DNA of 64,000 bases from Opacimonas viscosa (GTDB lineage: Bacteria > Pseudomonadota > Gammaproteobacteria > Enterobacterales > Alteromonadaceae). Numbering within the stretch: position 1 is the first letter of the stretch; every line of letters begins with the position of its first letter. The DNA lies in contig NZ_JANATA010000004.1 in the NCBI RefSeq assembly GCF_024199005.1, positions 84,967 through 148,966 on the forward strand, written 5' to 3'. Positions 11,164 to 19,431 of this stretch are shown in pieces. The notes below the pieces were generated by a model, which was not told the origin of the DNA, did no database searches, and saw only the letters and a list, made by a program, of their open reading frames with translations. Both the position numbers and the translations under genes were made by a program.

Positions 11164-11199
11164 AAATTCATGATACTAATGGTGATGTATCATGAATTT
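11164..11199. repeat. 13-bp perfect inverted repeat upstream of phosphatase gene
   Basis: AAATTCATGATAC (11164-11176) and its exact complement GTATCATGAATTT (11187-11199) flank a 10-base centre, 56 bases after rhlE and 67 bases before the next gene. It is AT-rich and lacks a clean U-tract, so an operator or mRNA leader structure is as likely as a terminator. Confidence 0.6.
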
Positions 11200-11266
11200 C
11201 ATCCGTATTTTTGCTTGTTTTTGTTATGATGATTAGATCAAAATATAAGAACAAGCAGAGAACATA

Positions 11267-11935
11267 ATGCAGTTAATTACCTTAGTCAGGCATGGGCAAG
11301 CCTCTTATGGCGCAGTCAATTACGATAACCTTTCTGAACTAGGCCATGCCCAAACACTAGCATTGGGAAAAGCAGTCGCTGAACAACAGATTTGTCCTGA
11401 TGTTTTAGTGGCAGGTGGTATGCAACGCCATACCCAAACGGCACAAAATATTGCTGCAGCATTACCAATTCAACCCGATGCCACACCTTACCCAGCATTT
11501 AATGAATTTGCTTTTAGAGAAGTTGTTGATAGTTTTTTAGCTAAAAATCCTCATGAAACACCTTTGTCTGATGCACCAAGAACGGCTTTTTATCGGGTGC
11601 TAAAACTGGCTATGCAGGCATGGAGTAAGGATGAGTTAGATGACTTATCAGAAACTTATGCTGGTTTTCAAACTCGTGTTGTTAAAGGCGTGGTTCAACT
11701 GCAAAAAGATTTTCCTGAAGCCAAGCATATTATGGTGAGTACCTCTGGTGGAGCAATTGCTATGTATTTGGGGTACGTCTTGGGCTTAACAGCAGATAAG
11801 ACTGTTGCGACTAACTTACAAATCTATAATAGCAGTTTACATCGTTTTCTGGTCAATACTGATACAAGTTATTTGACTGGCTTTAATGATGTCGCTTATC
11901 TACACACACAACCTAGTATGTTGACTTATTCTTAA
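11267..11935 (+). CDS. Histidine phosphatase family protein
   Basis: Member of the phosphoglycerate-mutase-like histidine phosphatase superfamily. The N-terminal RHGQASYG (residues 8-15) contains the RHG motif whose histidine is phosphorylated during catalysis, and GGMQRHTQTAQ near 45-55 holds the second conserved arginine. A later STSGGAIAMYLG block near 160-170 sits where the family's second catalytic region lies but lacks the usual His there, so the substrate and even the activity are uncertain. The 222-aa protein is cytoplasmic, with no signal peptide. It sits 9 bases ahead of the quinone oxidoreductase gene and the two probably share a transcript. Confidence 0.8.
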   Translation: MQLITLVRHGQASYGAVNYDNLSELGHAQTLALGKAVAEQQICPDVLVAGGMQRHTQTAQNIAAALPIQPDATPYPAFNEFAFREVVDSFLAKNPHETPLSDAPRTAFYRVLKLAMQAWSKDELDDLSETYAGFQTRVVKGVVQLQKDFPEAKHIMVSTSGGAIAMYLGYVLGLTADKTVATNLQIYNSSLHRFLVNTDTSYLTGFNDVAYLHTQPSMLTYS

Positions 11936-11944
11936 GGAATTATA

Positions 11945-12943
11945 ATGATTGATCATGTCCCAACAATGCAGGCGTTAACGTGTCAAGAGTTTGCACCTAT
12001 CGATGCTCATAGTGTCGAAAGTGTTGCTATACCTGTAGCCAAACCTCATGAAGTATTAATTAAAATCGAAGCTGCTGGAGTCAATTTTCCTGATGGTCTT
12101 TTAGTACAAGGGCTGTACCAAATGCGTCCAGCGTTTCCATTTACCCCTGGTGCTGAAGTGTGTGGCACAGTGGTTGAGGTAGGAGTTGAAGTAAAACATC
12201 TTCAGCCTGGAGCAAAAGTGATTGGTTGGTGCATGCTAGGTGGTTATGCCGAATATGTCGCTGTCCCAAGTAATCTGGTGATGCCAATCCCTGATACATT
12301 TGATGCGCAACAAGCTGCGGCTCTAATGACAGCACATGCGACAGCTCATCATGCCTTAAAGCAACGTGGACAGTGCCAAGCTGGAGATATTGTTTTAGTG
12401 ACTGGCGCGGCTGGTGGTACAGGCACTGCTGCGGTACAAATTGCAAAACAGATGGGGGCAACTGTGATTGCCGCTTGTTCTACAGATGAAAAATGTGAAT
12501 TCGCCAAAGCACAAGGCGCCGATCATACAATTAATACTTCTACTCAAAGTATCAAAGAGCAAGCAAAAGCAATCACACATGGTCAGGGCGTTGACATTGT
12601 CTATGAATGTGTCGGAGGGGATATTTTTAATCAATGTGTAAGTGCACTTGGGTTTGGTGGCCGGCTTCTCGTTATTGGTTTTGCCGGTGGAGAGATTCCT
12701 AAGTTTTCAGTTAATCTCGCTTTAGTTAAAAGTATTGCCATTGTAGGTGTGTACTGGGGAAGTTTTACTCAGCATGATTATTCTAGTTTTCAAGAAAACA
12801 TGGCTGAGTTAATGGGGTGGTTTGCCCAAGGCACCATCCAAGTGCATATTGACCGGGTCTTTACTTTACAAGATGCAAACGCAGCTTTGAGTTATGTAGC
12901 ATCTCGTCAGGTAAAAGGTAAAGTGGTATTAGTGCCTAAATAG
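11945..12943 (+). CDS. NADPH:quinone oxidoreductase, zinc-free MDR family
   Basis: Medium-chain dehydrogenase/reductase of the quinone oxidoreductase (Qor-like) type, expected to transfer electrons from NADPH to quinones or reactive enones. The 332-aa protein has the GroES-like N-terminal half and a Rossmann fold with GAAGGTGTAAVQIAKQMG at about residues 153-171. The zinc-binding cysteines of alcohol dehydrogenases are absent. The ATG follows AAGGAATTATA, a good ribosome site. The same fold includes acryloyl-CoA reductases, so the physiological substrate is not settled. A role in lipid or aldehyde metabolism next to the acyl-CoA dehydrogenase region is only a guess. Confidence 0.85.
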   Translation: MIDHVPTMQALTCQEFAPIDAHSVESVAIPVAKPHEVLIKIEAAGVNFPDGLLVQGLYQMRPAFPFTPGAEVCGTVVEVGVEVKHLQPGAKVIGWCMLGGYAEYVAVPSNLVMPIPDTFDAQQAAALMTAHATAHHALKQRGQCQAGDIVLVTGAAGGTGTAAVQIAKQMGATVIAACSTDEKCEFAKAQGADHTINTSTQSIKEQAKAITHGQGVDIVYECVGGDIFNQCVSALGFGGRLLVIGFAGGEIPKFSVNLALVKSIAIVGVYWGSFTQHDYSSFQENMAELMGWFAQGTIQVHIDRVFTLQDANAALSYVASRQVKGKVVLVPK

Positions 12944-13056
12944 AAAACTTAAGCCGACTAAACCCGAAATACACAAACTATTTGTTATTCATGTCAACTT
13001 TTACTCCTCTCCCTCGTTATACTAACTAATACACTGACTAAATTGATAACTGATAA

Positions 13057-13650
13057 ATGACAAAATCAGAAATACATAAACTTGAAAGCTTTTTTTTAGC
13101 GAACCAGCAAAAAGCTTTTCTGTTTTGTCAGTATCGTGGACTGTCTGAGCAAGACAGCCTAGATATTATCCAAGACACCATGTTGCAATTTTACAAGCAT
13201 TATTCACATAAAGCAGAAAGTGATTGGGCGCCATTATTTTTCACTGTGCTACGCCACAAACTGATTGATAAGCAGCGCTGGTTAAGTCTACAAAACAAGT
13301 TATTTTTTTGGCAGAAAACAGGCAACGATGACACATCAGATAGTCACAATATTGAGTTAGCAGAAAGTTTGTTTGCCGCTCATGCTGAGTTAAACAAAAG
13401 TGAGTGGACAGATAACGAATGCAAGAATACGGAATACGCAGTAGCGCATGCACAAGGCTACAAGAAATTAATTAATACAATACAAATGTTACCGGAAAAG
13501 CAACAAAGTGTATTTTTATTAAAAACGATTAATGAATTTTCTGAACAGCATATAGCAGAAGTATTAGGTGTGAGTGTCGGAACAGTGAAACAGCATTACG
13601 CCCGAGCAAAAAAACAACTTCAACATTATTTAGGTGAGCAAGATGACTAA
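13057..13650 (+). CDS. ECF-type RNA polymerase sigma factor
   Basis: Extracytoplasmic-function sigma factor, 197 aa. Region 2 is at about residues 20-72 (LDIIQDTMLQFYKHY ... FFTVLRHKLIDKQ) and region 4 at about 145-190, where SEQHIAEVLGVSVGTVKQHY is the helix-turn-helix that reads the -35 box. An insert at about 80-135 separates the two regions. Its stop overlaps the next gene's ATG by 8 bases, and that gene encodes a single-pass membrane protein, the usual sigma/anti-sigma layout. Upstream, AACTT at 12996-13000 and CGTTAT at 13015-13020 resemble an ECF promoter, so autoregulation is possible but unproven. Confidence 0.88.
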   Translation: MTKSEIHKLESFFLANQQKAFLFCQYRGLSEQDSLDIIQDTMLQFYKHYSHKAESDWAPLFFTVLRHKLIDKQRWLSLQNKLFFWQKTGNDDTSDSHNIELAESLFAAHAELNKSEWTDNECKNTEYAVAHAQGYKKLINTIQMLPEKQQSVFLLKTINEFSEQHIAEVLGVSVGTVKQHYARAKKQLQHYLGEQDD

Positions 13651-14167
13651 CGATGACCATACAACCCCTGGTGCATCTATGGGTACCCAGAACGATAATG
13701 TTAACCAAAAATTTAGACCGCAAACCCCTCGGGGATACGCAGAACTTTGTTCAGTATTGGGGCAGCAAGCAACCACGTTACACAAAGATATTCAGATGAA
13801 ACTGTCTGCTAATACGAGCAATGTGATGCAGCAAATAGCAAACCAAAATAATGTTACCGATAGACAGACTAATACATCGTTTACTCCGGCAGTGACGTTA
13901 TATTTTACTAAAGTATGCACCTTGCTTGGTCTTCGCCCTATGTCTTTACCAAAGTTTGCTTTTTCGACAGGAACTTTGGCATCTGTTGTCCTGTTTAGTT
14001 TCTTATTTTTACCCCAACTACAAACTAACGACAATGTGCCAGTACCAGCATTGCCTTTTTTGTCATCACCCACTTTATTAGAAGTAGTCATCACGACGAG
14101 TGAAGAAGACTTATTAGTGATTGAAGATTTAGATTTATATGAAACGCTATTAAATGAGCCACTATAA
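13643..14167 (+). CDS. Single-pass membrane protein, possible anti-sigma factor (DUF3619-like)
   Basis: A 174-aa protein with a polar N-terminal half (residues 1-107), one hydrophobic segment at about 108-130 (TLASVVLFSFLFLPQL) and a short acidic C-terminal tail. The tail, ending ...IEDLDLYETLL..., resembles the end of DUF3619 proteins, which sit beside ECF sigma factors in other proteobacteria. I start at the ATG at 13643, which has AGGTG seven bases upstream; a GTG at 13634 would place the start inside that site. The 8-base overlap with the sigma gene suggests coupled translation. An anti-sigma role is inferred from position and topology; no zinc-binding anti-sigma motif is present. Confidence 0.6.
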   Translation: MTNDDHTTPGASMGTQNDNVNQKFRPQTPRGYAELCSVLGQQATTLHKDIQMKLSANTSNVMQQIANQNNVTDRQTNTSFTPAVTLYFTKVCTLLGLRPMSLPKFAFSTGTLASVVLFSFLFLPQLQTNDNVPVPALPFLSSPTLLEVVITTSEEDLLVIEDLDLYETLLNEPL

Positions 14168-14197
14168 AATATTTAGACCAACAAAGAGTACAGTATT

Positions 14198-14818
14198 ATG
14201 AAAAATACCAAGCAAAGTCATTACCGTTTATTAAAAACAACCTTATTAGGAATGAGTTTAAGTCTACTAACGCTATCGGTATCTGCCGTCGAATGGACTT
14301 CTCTAAATAAGAAGCAGCAAAAAGCATTGGCTGAGTATGAATACACCTGGCCTGATATTCCTGAAACGGAACAATTAACACTTATTCGAAAAGCAGATCG
14401 CTGGGCAGAAATGTCTCCTGAAAAAAGGCAGAAAGCCAAACAGCGAATGGCTAAACTAGCTGAGATGTCAGACGAAGAAAGAGCTGAATTTAAAAAACGC
14501 GCAAAACGATTTAAAGCCCTTCCAGAAGATGAAAAAAGAAGGTTGAAAGAACGTCGGAAAAAGTTTGAAAATTTGAGTGAAGAGGAAAAAGCTGAAATTA
14601 AAGCTCAGATGAAAGCTAAGAAGGAAGCATTTGATGCATTGCCTGAATCTGAAAAAGCTCAGATCAAAGCACAAAGAAAAGCACAGAGAGAATTTTTTAA
14701 GAATCTTGATAAGGCTGAGCGCAAAGCGTTGAGTGAACAGATGAAAGGACTCAGCAGGGAAGAAGCGAAACAGTTAAGACAACGCTATTACAACGAAGCT
14801 ATGGAGAAAAATTCTTAA
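14198..14818 (+). CDS. Exported DUF3106-like repeat protein
   Basis: A 206-aa protein with a signal peptide (residues 1-30, ending ...LTLSVSA), followed by a highly charged helical body. About six repeats of a unit like LPEDEKRRLKERRKKF or LSEEEKAEIKAQM run through residues 70-190. This pattern is the DUF3106 family and recalls periplasmic CpxP/Spy-type helices, but no function is established. It is the third gene of the sigma factor operon, 30 bases after the membrane protein, and is followed by a strong terminator. It may be the periplasmic sensor or output of the sigma system (inference). Confidence 0.75.
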   Translation: MKNTKQSHYRLLKTTLLGMSLSLLTLSVSAVEWTSLNKKQQKALAEYEYTWPDIPETEQLTLIRKADRWAEMSPEKRQKAKQRMAKLAEMSDEERAEFKKRAKRFKALPEDEKRRLKERRKKFENLSEEEKAEIKAQMKAKKEAFDALPESEKAQIKAQRKAQREFFKNLDKAERKALSEQMKGLSREEAKQLRQRYYNEAMEKNS

Positions 14819-14879
14819 CATATTTATAACGACACCTAATAACTCTCCATAAAATCAATAAAGTATGTTTATTCAAGAG

Positions 14880-14913
14880 CCTCGCATAGTATGCCACTAT
14901 GTGAGGTTTTTTT
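14880..14913 (+). terminator. Terminator of the sigma factor operon
   Basis: CCTCGCATAGT (14880-14890) pairs with ACTATGTGAGG (14896-14906), 11 bp with one G-U pair and a 5-base loop, followed by seven T. Confidence 0.9.
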
Positions 14914-14956
14914 GTGCCTCAAATTTGTTACACGTTTAATGATTTAGGAAATGAAT

Positions 14957-16753
14957 ATGCAAAATTATGTAGCGCCTAGTCAAGACACACTCTTTGTGCT
15001 GAATGAGTTGTTTGGGTTTGAAAAGCATTATCAGAAACTGGGATTTGCGGATGCAACGCCTGATCTTATTGAAGCTATCTATGCCGAAGCTGCAAAATTT
15101 GCAGAAAATGTCCTAGCACCCATCAATGCTAATGGCGATGCTGAAGGTTGTCATTTTAATGATGGCGTAGTCACTACACCGCAAGGTTTTAAAGAAGCAT
15201 ACGCCCAATACGTAGAAGGTGGATGGCCATCTATGGCTCAGCCTGAAGAATATGGCGGTCAGGGTTTACCATACTCTATGGCAACCGCTATGGCAGAATG
15301 GTTTTCCGGTGCTAATCACTCTTGGGCGATGTATCCAGGTTTGAGTGCAGGCTGTATGGAAACGCTCAAAGCACACGGCACCGAAGAGCAAAAACAACGT
15401 TTTCTCACGAAATTAATTTCTGGTGAATGGACTGGAACCATGTGTCTAACCGAGCCGCATTGTGGTTCAGATTTGGGAATGTTGAAATGTAAAGCAGAGC
15501 CTAACCCTGATGGGACTTATAGCTTGACCGGAACCAAAATTTTCATTTCAGCTGGTGAGCATGACATGTCTGAAAACATCATTCATATTGTACTTGCTAG
15601 ATTACCTGATGCACCTGCTGGTACCAAAGGTATTTCTTTATTTATCGTACCTAAATATCACGTAGATGAAAGCGGCAATAAAGGCGCTAGAAATACAGTT
15701 AAGTGTGGCTCGATTGAACATAAAATGGGGATCAAAGGCAGTGCCACTTGTGTAATGAACTTTGATGGCGCTACGGGCATACTTATTGGGCCTGAAAATC
15801 GCGGTTTAAATTGTATGTTTACTTTCATGAATATCGCGCGAATAGGCACTGGTCTCGAAGGTTTATCTGCCTCTGAAGCAGCATTTCAAGGAGCATTAGC
15901 TTATGCACAAGACCGTGTTCAGTTTAGATCATTAACCGGTACAAAAAATCCAGATGGTCCAGCAGACCCAATTATTGTACATCCCGATGTGCGACGTATG
16001 TTATTGACCCAAAAAGCATTTGCGGAAGGGAATCGCGCTTTGGCGATAAAATGTATGCAAATGGTTGATATCACAATGTATGGTGAAGATGGTCCAGAAA
16101 AGCAATTAGCCGATGCCAAGTTGTCTTTGTTGACCCCGATTGTCAAAGCATTCTTAACGGAAACGGCTTTGGAGGCGACATCACATGGGATGCAAGTTTA
16201 TGGTGGTCATGGATATATTGCGGAGTGGGGCATGGAGCAATTAGCCCGAGACACGCGAATATCAACGATGTATGAGGGCACAACGGGCATTCAAGCTATT
16301 GATTTGTTAGCCAGAAAAATCATGGGGTCAAATGGCGAGTTGTTGAAAATCATGCTGCAAGAAATTCATGGATATTGTGCCGAAGTACGTGGACACACCC
16401 AATTTAGTGCAATGGCCAACGACATCGTTTCACATTGTGACGAATGGCAGCAGGTTACAGCTGAGATTGGTCAAGCAGCAGCAAAAAATCCAGACGAGTT
16501 GGGTGCAGCAGCCGTCGATTACCTCATGTACTCTGGCTATATTATGGTGGGATATATGTGGTTACAGATTGCTGTGAAAGCGCAAGAGAAATTAGATGAA
16601 GGTAGTGGTAACAAAGATTTCTATGAAGCAAAATTGCACACTGCACAATTTTATTTTGATCGTTTACTCACCAGAACCCGTTCGCATATTGCGGCGATAC
16701 GGTCAGGTGCAAATAACTTGATGGCAATGGATGCCACACTCTTCAAGGTATAA
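14957..16753 (+). CDS. Acyl-CoA dehydrogenase with C-terminal extension
   Basis: FAD-dependent acyl-CoA dehydrogenase of about 598 aa, the long form that includes DmdC-like methylmercaptopropionyl-CoA dehydrogenases and other FadE-type enzymes. It catalyses alpha,beta-dehydrogenation of an acyl-CoA. TEPHCGSDLG near residues 168-177 contacts flavin and substrate, and the catalytic glutamate is probably the one in STMYEGTTGIQA near 439. The C-terminal 130 residues match the extra helical domain of this subfamily. An ATG exists at 14951, but AGGA at 14946-14949 leaves only one base there; the ATG at 14957 is correctly spaced and I prefer it. Monocistronic, convergent with the lysR-type gene. The chain-length specificity cannot be read. 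Confidence 0.9.
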   Translation: MQNYVAPSQDTLFVLNELFGFEKHYQKLGFADATPDLIEAIYAEAAKFAENVLAPINANGDAEGCHFNDGVVTTPQGFKEAYAQYVEGGWPSMAQPEEYGGQGLPYSMATAMAEWFSGANHSWAMYPGLSAGCMETLKAHGTEEQKQRFLTKLISGEWTGTMCLTEPHCGSDLGMLKCKAEPNPDGTYSLTGTKIFISAGEHDMSENIIHIVLARLPDAPAGTKGISLFIVPKYHVDESGNKGARNTVKCGSIEHKMGIKGSATCVMNFDGATGILIGPENRGLNCMFTFMNIARIGTGLEGLSASEAAFQGALAYAQDRVQFRSLTGTKNPDGPADPIIVHPDVRRMLLTQKAFAEGNRALAIKCMQMVDITMYGEDGPEKQLADAKLSLLTPIVKAFLTETALEATSHGMQVYGGHGYIAEWGMEQLARDTRISTMYEGTTGIQAIDLLARKIMGSNGELLKIMLQEIHGYCAEVRGHTQFSAMANDIVSHCDEWQQVTAEIGQAAAKNPDELGAAAVDYLMYSGYIMVGYMWLQIAVKAQEKLDEGSGNKDFYEAKLHTAQFYFDRLLTRTRSHIAAIRSGANNLMAMDATLFKV

Positions 16754-16777
16754 GTAACTAGTTTAATTCTCCTAAAG

Positions 16778-16854
16778 ACATTGGGCGCCGCAATATTTCG
16801 CTACAGAAAATTGCGGTGCAGAAAAAAGCGTTTTAGTGAACAAGCGCCCAATGT
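16778..16854. repeat. Nested inverted repeats between convergent genes
   Basis: ACATTGGGCGC (16778-16788) is exactly complementary to GCGCCCAATGT (16844-16854). Inside them CCGCAAT (16788-16794) pairs with ATTGCGG (16810-16816), extendable with one bulge. The element fills the space between the acyl-CoA dehydrogenase and LysR 3' ends. No U-tract follows either way, so it is not a classic terminator. Confidence 0.6.
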
Positions 16855-16917
16855 TGGCAATGGAGTTTGAGTGAAAAGCATAGCTTTCTGGTTATCAACA
16901 ATTATCAATAGTTTAAA

Positions 16918-17844
16918 TCAAACAGCCTCTTGCATACGTGCGTCATGTGACTGGTAGGTATGCGCAATTGCCATGATTTGTTCACGCATCCAGCGGTGCG
17001 CATGATCATCTTCCATGGATATATGCCAATACAAAAAGTACTCTAGAGGAGGTACTTTGAATGGCAGTTCAAAAATAGCAACATCGTAATGTTTTGCTAA
17101 ATGATAAGGCAAACAAGCAATCATATCTGTTTTTACCAGCGCACTGGGGACAGTTAAAAAATGTTGAGAACGGAATTTAATTCGCCTCTTATGTCCGAGT
17201 TTGTCTAACTCAATATCAATTAAACCTTGTGCCTGTGGGTTTTGTGACACATTGATATGGTCCAGCTGTAGGAAAGTCTCCATCGACAAACCTTGACGCA
17301 ATTCTGGATGGTTCTTTTTGGCCACTACCACGTATCGGTCATTAGCGATTTTATGCTTGGATAGATGTGGGTCACTAAAGGTCGTTGCATCAGCAAAAAA
17401 ATCTAAATGTCCATTGGCCATTTCTGAGACAATTTTGTTATACCCAATCTCAAAGTTGGTGAGCGTGATATTCGGTGCTTGATTTTCTAGTTGGGTGAGT
17501 AGTCGGGGAATGATACTGGCTTCCAGTAAATCACGACTAGCAAAGTTAAATTGTTTTTTGGCAATTAAAGGATCAAATATATGGCTAGCCTGAACACTTT
17601 TACGGAGTAACTCCAAAGCTTCTCTGGCAGGAACAATAATATTTTGCGCTACGGGAGTAGGTGTCATGGTATGCCCAGTTCGGACAAACAGAGGATCATT
17701 TAGCAGATCACGTAAACGTGACAAAGAATTACTCACCGCAGGTTGTGTGATACATAAAACATCTGCTGCTTTAGTTAAGCTTCCCGCCGTATAAATCGCG
17801 TCGAAAACGGCAAACAAATTCAAATCAATTCTGTGTAGGTTCAT
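16918..17844 (-). CDS. LysR-family transcriptional regulator
   Basis: A 308-aa LysR-type regulator. The winged HTH occupies residues 1-62 (GSLTKAADVLCITQPAVSNSLSRL) and the remainder is the periplasmic-binding-protein-like effector domain. The start at 17844 (MNLHRIDLNLFAVF) gives the family N-terminus and has CGGA upstream; an upstream ATG at 17868 would add eight residues. The subgroup resembles NodD/NahR-like regulators (GHLDFFADATTF, YFLYWHISMEDD). It is divergent from the pterin dehydratase gene with a 288-bp gap, and convergent with the acyl-CoA dehydrogenase, which may or may not be a target. Effector unknown. Confidence 0.88.
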   Translation of the reverse strand: MNLHRIDLNLFAVFDAIYTAGSLTKAADVLCITQPAVSNSLSRLRDLLNDPLFVRTGHTMTPTPVAQNIIVPAREALELLRKSVQASHIFDPLIAKKQFNFASRDLLEASIIPRLLTQLENQAPNITLTNFEIGYNKIVSEMANGHLDFFADATTFSDPHLSKHKIANDRYVVVAKKNHPELRQGLSMETFLQLDHINVSQNPQAQGLIDIELDKLGHKRRIKFRSQHFLTVPSALVKTDMIACLPYHLAKHYDVAIFELPFKVPPLEYFLYWHISMEDDHAHRWMREQIMAIAHTYQSHDARMQEAV

Positions 17845-18132
17845 AAGTATCCGATGTATCCATGCCAAAGATGGATGAATTATTATTAGTTATGGTTATG
17901 GATTACGTAACATAATATAGATTAGATTAATAGAAAAGAAAAAAATCCCCAATAAATAGAAAACAGTAAATGCATTCAGCACTAATGTTCAATATTGTAA
18001 AGCGGATATAAAAAACAACAGTAGAGTTTTTGTTACAGCAGTTGCTGATATGAAATTATTTTACCAAGCACTTACTTTCTCCTTAGACCAAATTGGCGTA
18101 TAAATACAATGAATGAAAAACTGGAATCACAC

Positions 18133-18435
18133 ATGGCTGAAAAATATTCTACGACGCAAATACAAGCTGCGTTGCTTGAACTCAATACCTCAATTCCTGA
18201 CATTGAGCATTGGCAAGTTAAGGACGGTAAACTTTGTAAAACATTTATATTTAAATCATTTATTCGCGCTTTTGGTTGGATGGGGCAAATTGCTATTTGG
18301 GCTGAAAAAATGAACCATCATCCAGAATGGTCTAATATATACAACAAAGTCAAAGTGGAACTCGTCACCCATGATGTGGGTGGGATCAGCGAACTAGACT
18401 TTAAACTCGCAAATAAGATGGAAATGTTTAAATAA
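18133..18435 (+). CDS. phhB: 4a-hydroxytetrahydrobiopterin dehydratase
   Basis: Pterin-4a-carbinolamine dehydratase (PCD/DCoH family), which regenerates the pterin cofactor after phenylalanine hydroxylase or related reactions. The protein is about 100 aa, the usual length. [16 protein letters not shown] holds the conserved active-site histidines and is followed by [18 protein letters not shown] start at 18133 ([11 protein letters not shown]): GGAA at 18123-18126 is well placed and the N-terminus fits the family. An ATG at 18109 would add eight residues without a ribosome site. No phenylalanine hydroxylase gene is adjacent, so the partner enzyme must lie elsewhere, or the protein serves another pterin pathway. 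Confidence 0.9.
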   Translation: MAEKYSTTQIQAALLELNTSIPDIEHWQVKDGKLCKTFIFKSFIRAFGWMGQIAIWAEKMNHHPEWSNIYNKVKVELVTHDVGGISELDFKLANKMEMFK

Positions 18436-18636
18436 GCCATAGGTATCTGGCTTTATAAAAGCGATTCCACATTTTAGATAAGAACCATATCAAGACGTAC
18501 AGGTAAAAACGTTGCGTATTACGTTGTTAGATATGACTTACTTGATGTTTTAATCAGCATTTATCAGATTTTTTGTACGATTGTGTTATAAATTAAGCAG
18601 TCAGTACATTTATATTATTTAATTTGCGAATAACGG

Positions 18637-18664
18637 TTGCACACAAAGGTATGGCATGTATAAT
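18637..18664 (+). promoter_or_regulatory. Promoter of the initiator tRNA-rimP operon
   Basis: TTGCAC (18637-18642), 16 bases, TATAAT (18659-18664), ending 41 bases before the tRNA. It probably drives the tRNA and, by readthrough, rimP-nusA-infB. Confidence 0.8.
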
Positions 18665-18705
18665 ACGCACCACTTGAGAGGACATCCTCTTAAACCAGTT
18701 TCAAG

Positions 18706-18782
<77 letters not shown>

Positions 18783-18860
18783 CATACCTATTATTGTGTG
18801 TTATGAGATAGTTTCATGTAAATCATATAATATAGTGGACTAGGGTCCAATTAGTTTCAA

Positions 18861-18887
18861 AAGCCCCTGCTTGAAAGGGGCTTTTTT
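18861..18887 (+). terminator. First terminator hairpin between tRNA-fMet and rimP
   Basis: AAGCCCC (18861-18867) pairs with GGGGCTT (18877-18883) and is followed by T residues. Because rimP-nusA follow without another obvious promoter, it may act as a partial terminator separating tRNA from mRNA levels. Confidence 0.85.
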
Positions 18888-18908
18888 CGTTTTTGTGATA
18901 TGAAAAAT

Positions 18909-18928
18909 GGGCTACAGGCCCTTTTTTT
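18909..18928 (+). terminator. Second, short terminator-like hairpin before rimP
   Basis: GGGC (18909-18912) and GCCC (18918-18921) with a 5-base loop, preceded by A5 and followed by T7, ending just before the rimP ribosome site. Weak stem; possible NusA-dependent control of its own operon. Confidence 0.5.
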
Positions 18929-18945
18929 ATTTCTGGAGTAAAGAT

Positions 18946-19404
18946 TTGTCAAAACTTGAACAAACATTAACTGAAATGTTAACGCCAGCAGCAGAGTCTC
19001 TAGGCTTTGAGATGGTCGGTGTAGAGTTTGTACGCGCTGGAAAACATTCTATTTTGCGTTTATTTATAGATCATCCTGATGGTATTTCAGTTGATCACTG
19101 CGCAGAAGTATCATTGCAAGCGAGTGCGATACTCGATGTAGAAGATCCTATCTCTACAGAATATAATTTAGAAGTATCATCACCAGGTATGGATCGTCCA
19201 TTATTTAAGGCGGCCCATTACGCAGCAGTAGTGAATGAAGTGGTAGCAGTTAAACTGCGCATGCCAATGGGTGATAGAAGAAACTTTAAAGGTAAATTAA
19301 TCAGCTGTGACGATGACAATATTGTTGTCGAGGTGGATAATGAAGTATTCACACTAGCTATTTTAAACATTGAAAAAGGTAACGTTGTGCCCACCTTTGA
19401 CTAG
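18946..19404 (+). CDS. rimP: Ribosome maturation factor RimP (TTG start)
   Basis: RimP binds free 30S subunits and is needed for their maturation. The 152-aa protein matches the family throughout, including DVEDPISTEYNLEVSSPGMD (about residues 65-84) and the C-terminal LxNIxKxNVVPTFD-type ending. I use the TTG at 18946: it follows GGAG (18935-18938) with good spacing and gives the family start (SKLEQTLTEML). The open frame extends upstream to an ATG at 18907, but that would place 13 extra residues through the terminator hairpin and ribosome site. It is followed after 27 bases by nusA in the conserved rimP-nusA-infB operon. Confidence 0.94.
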   Translation: MSKLEQTLTEMLTPAAESLGFEMVGVEFVRAGKHSILRLFIDHPDGISVDHCAEVSLQASAILDVEDPISTEYNLEVSSPGMDRPLFKAAHYAAVVNEVVAVKLRMPMGDRRNFKGKLISCDDDNIVVEVDNEVFTLAILNIEKGNVVPTFD

Positions 19405-19431
19405 GGCCACAATCAACGGGAATTATGCATT

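Noticed and set aside
16778..16854. Integron attC site
   Set aside because: The ends do not match the RYYYAAC and GTTRRRY core sites and no integrase of that type is near.
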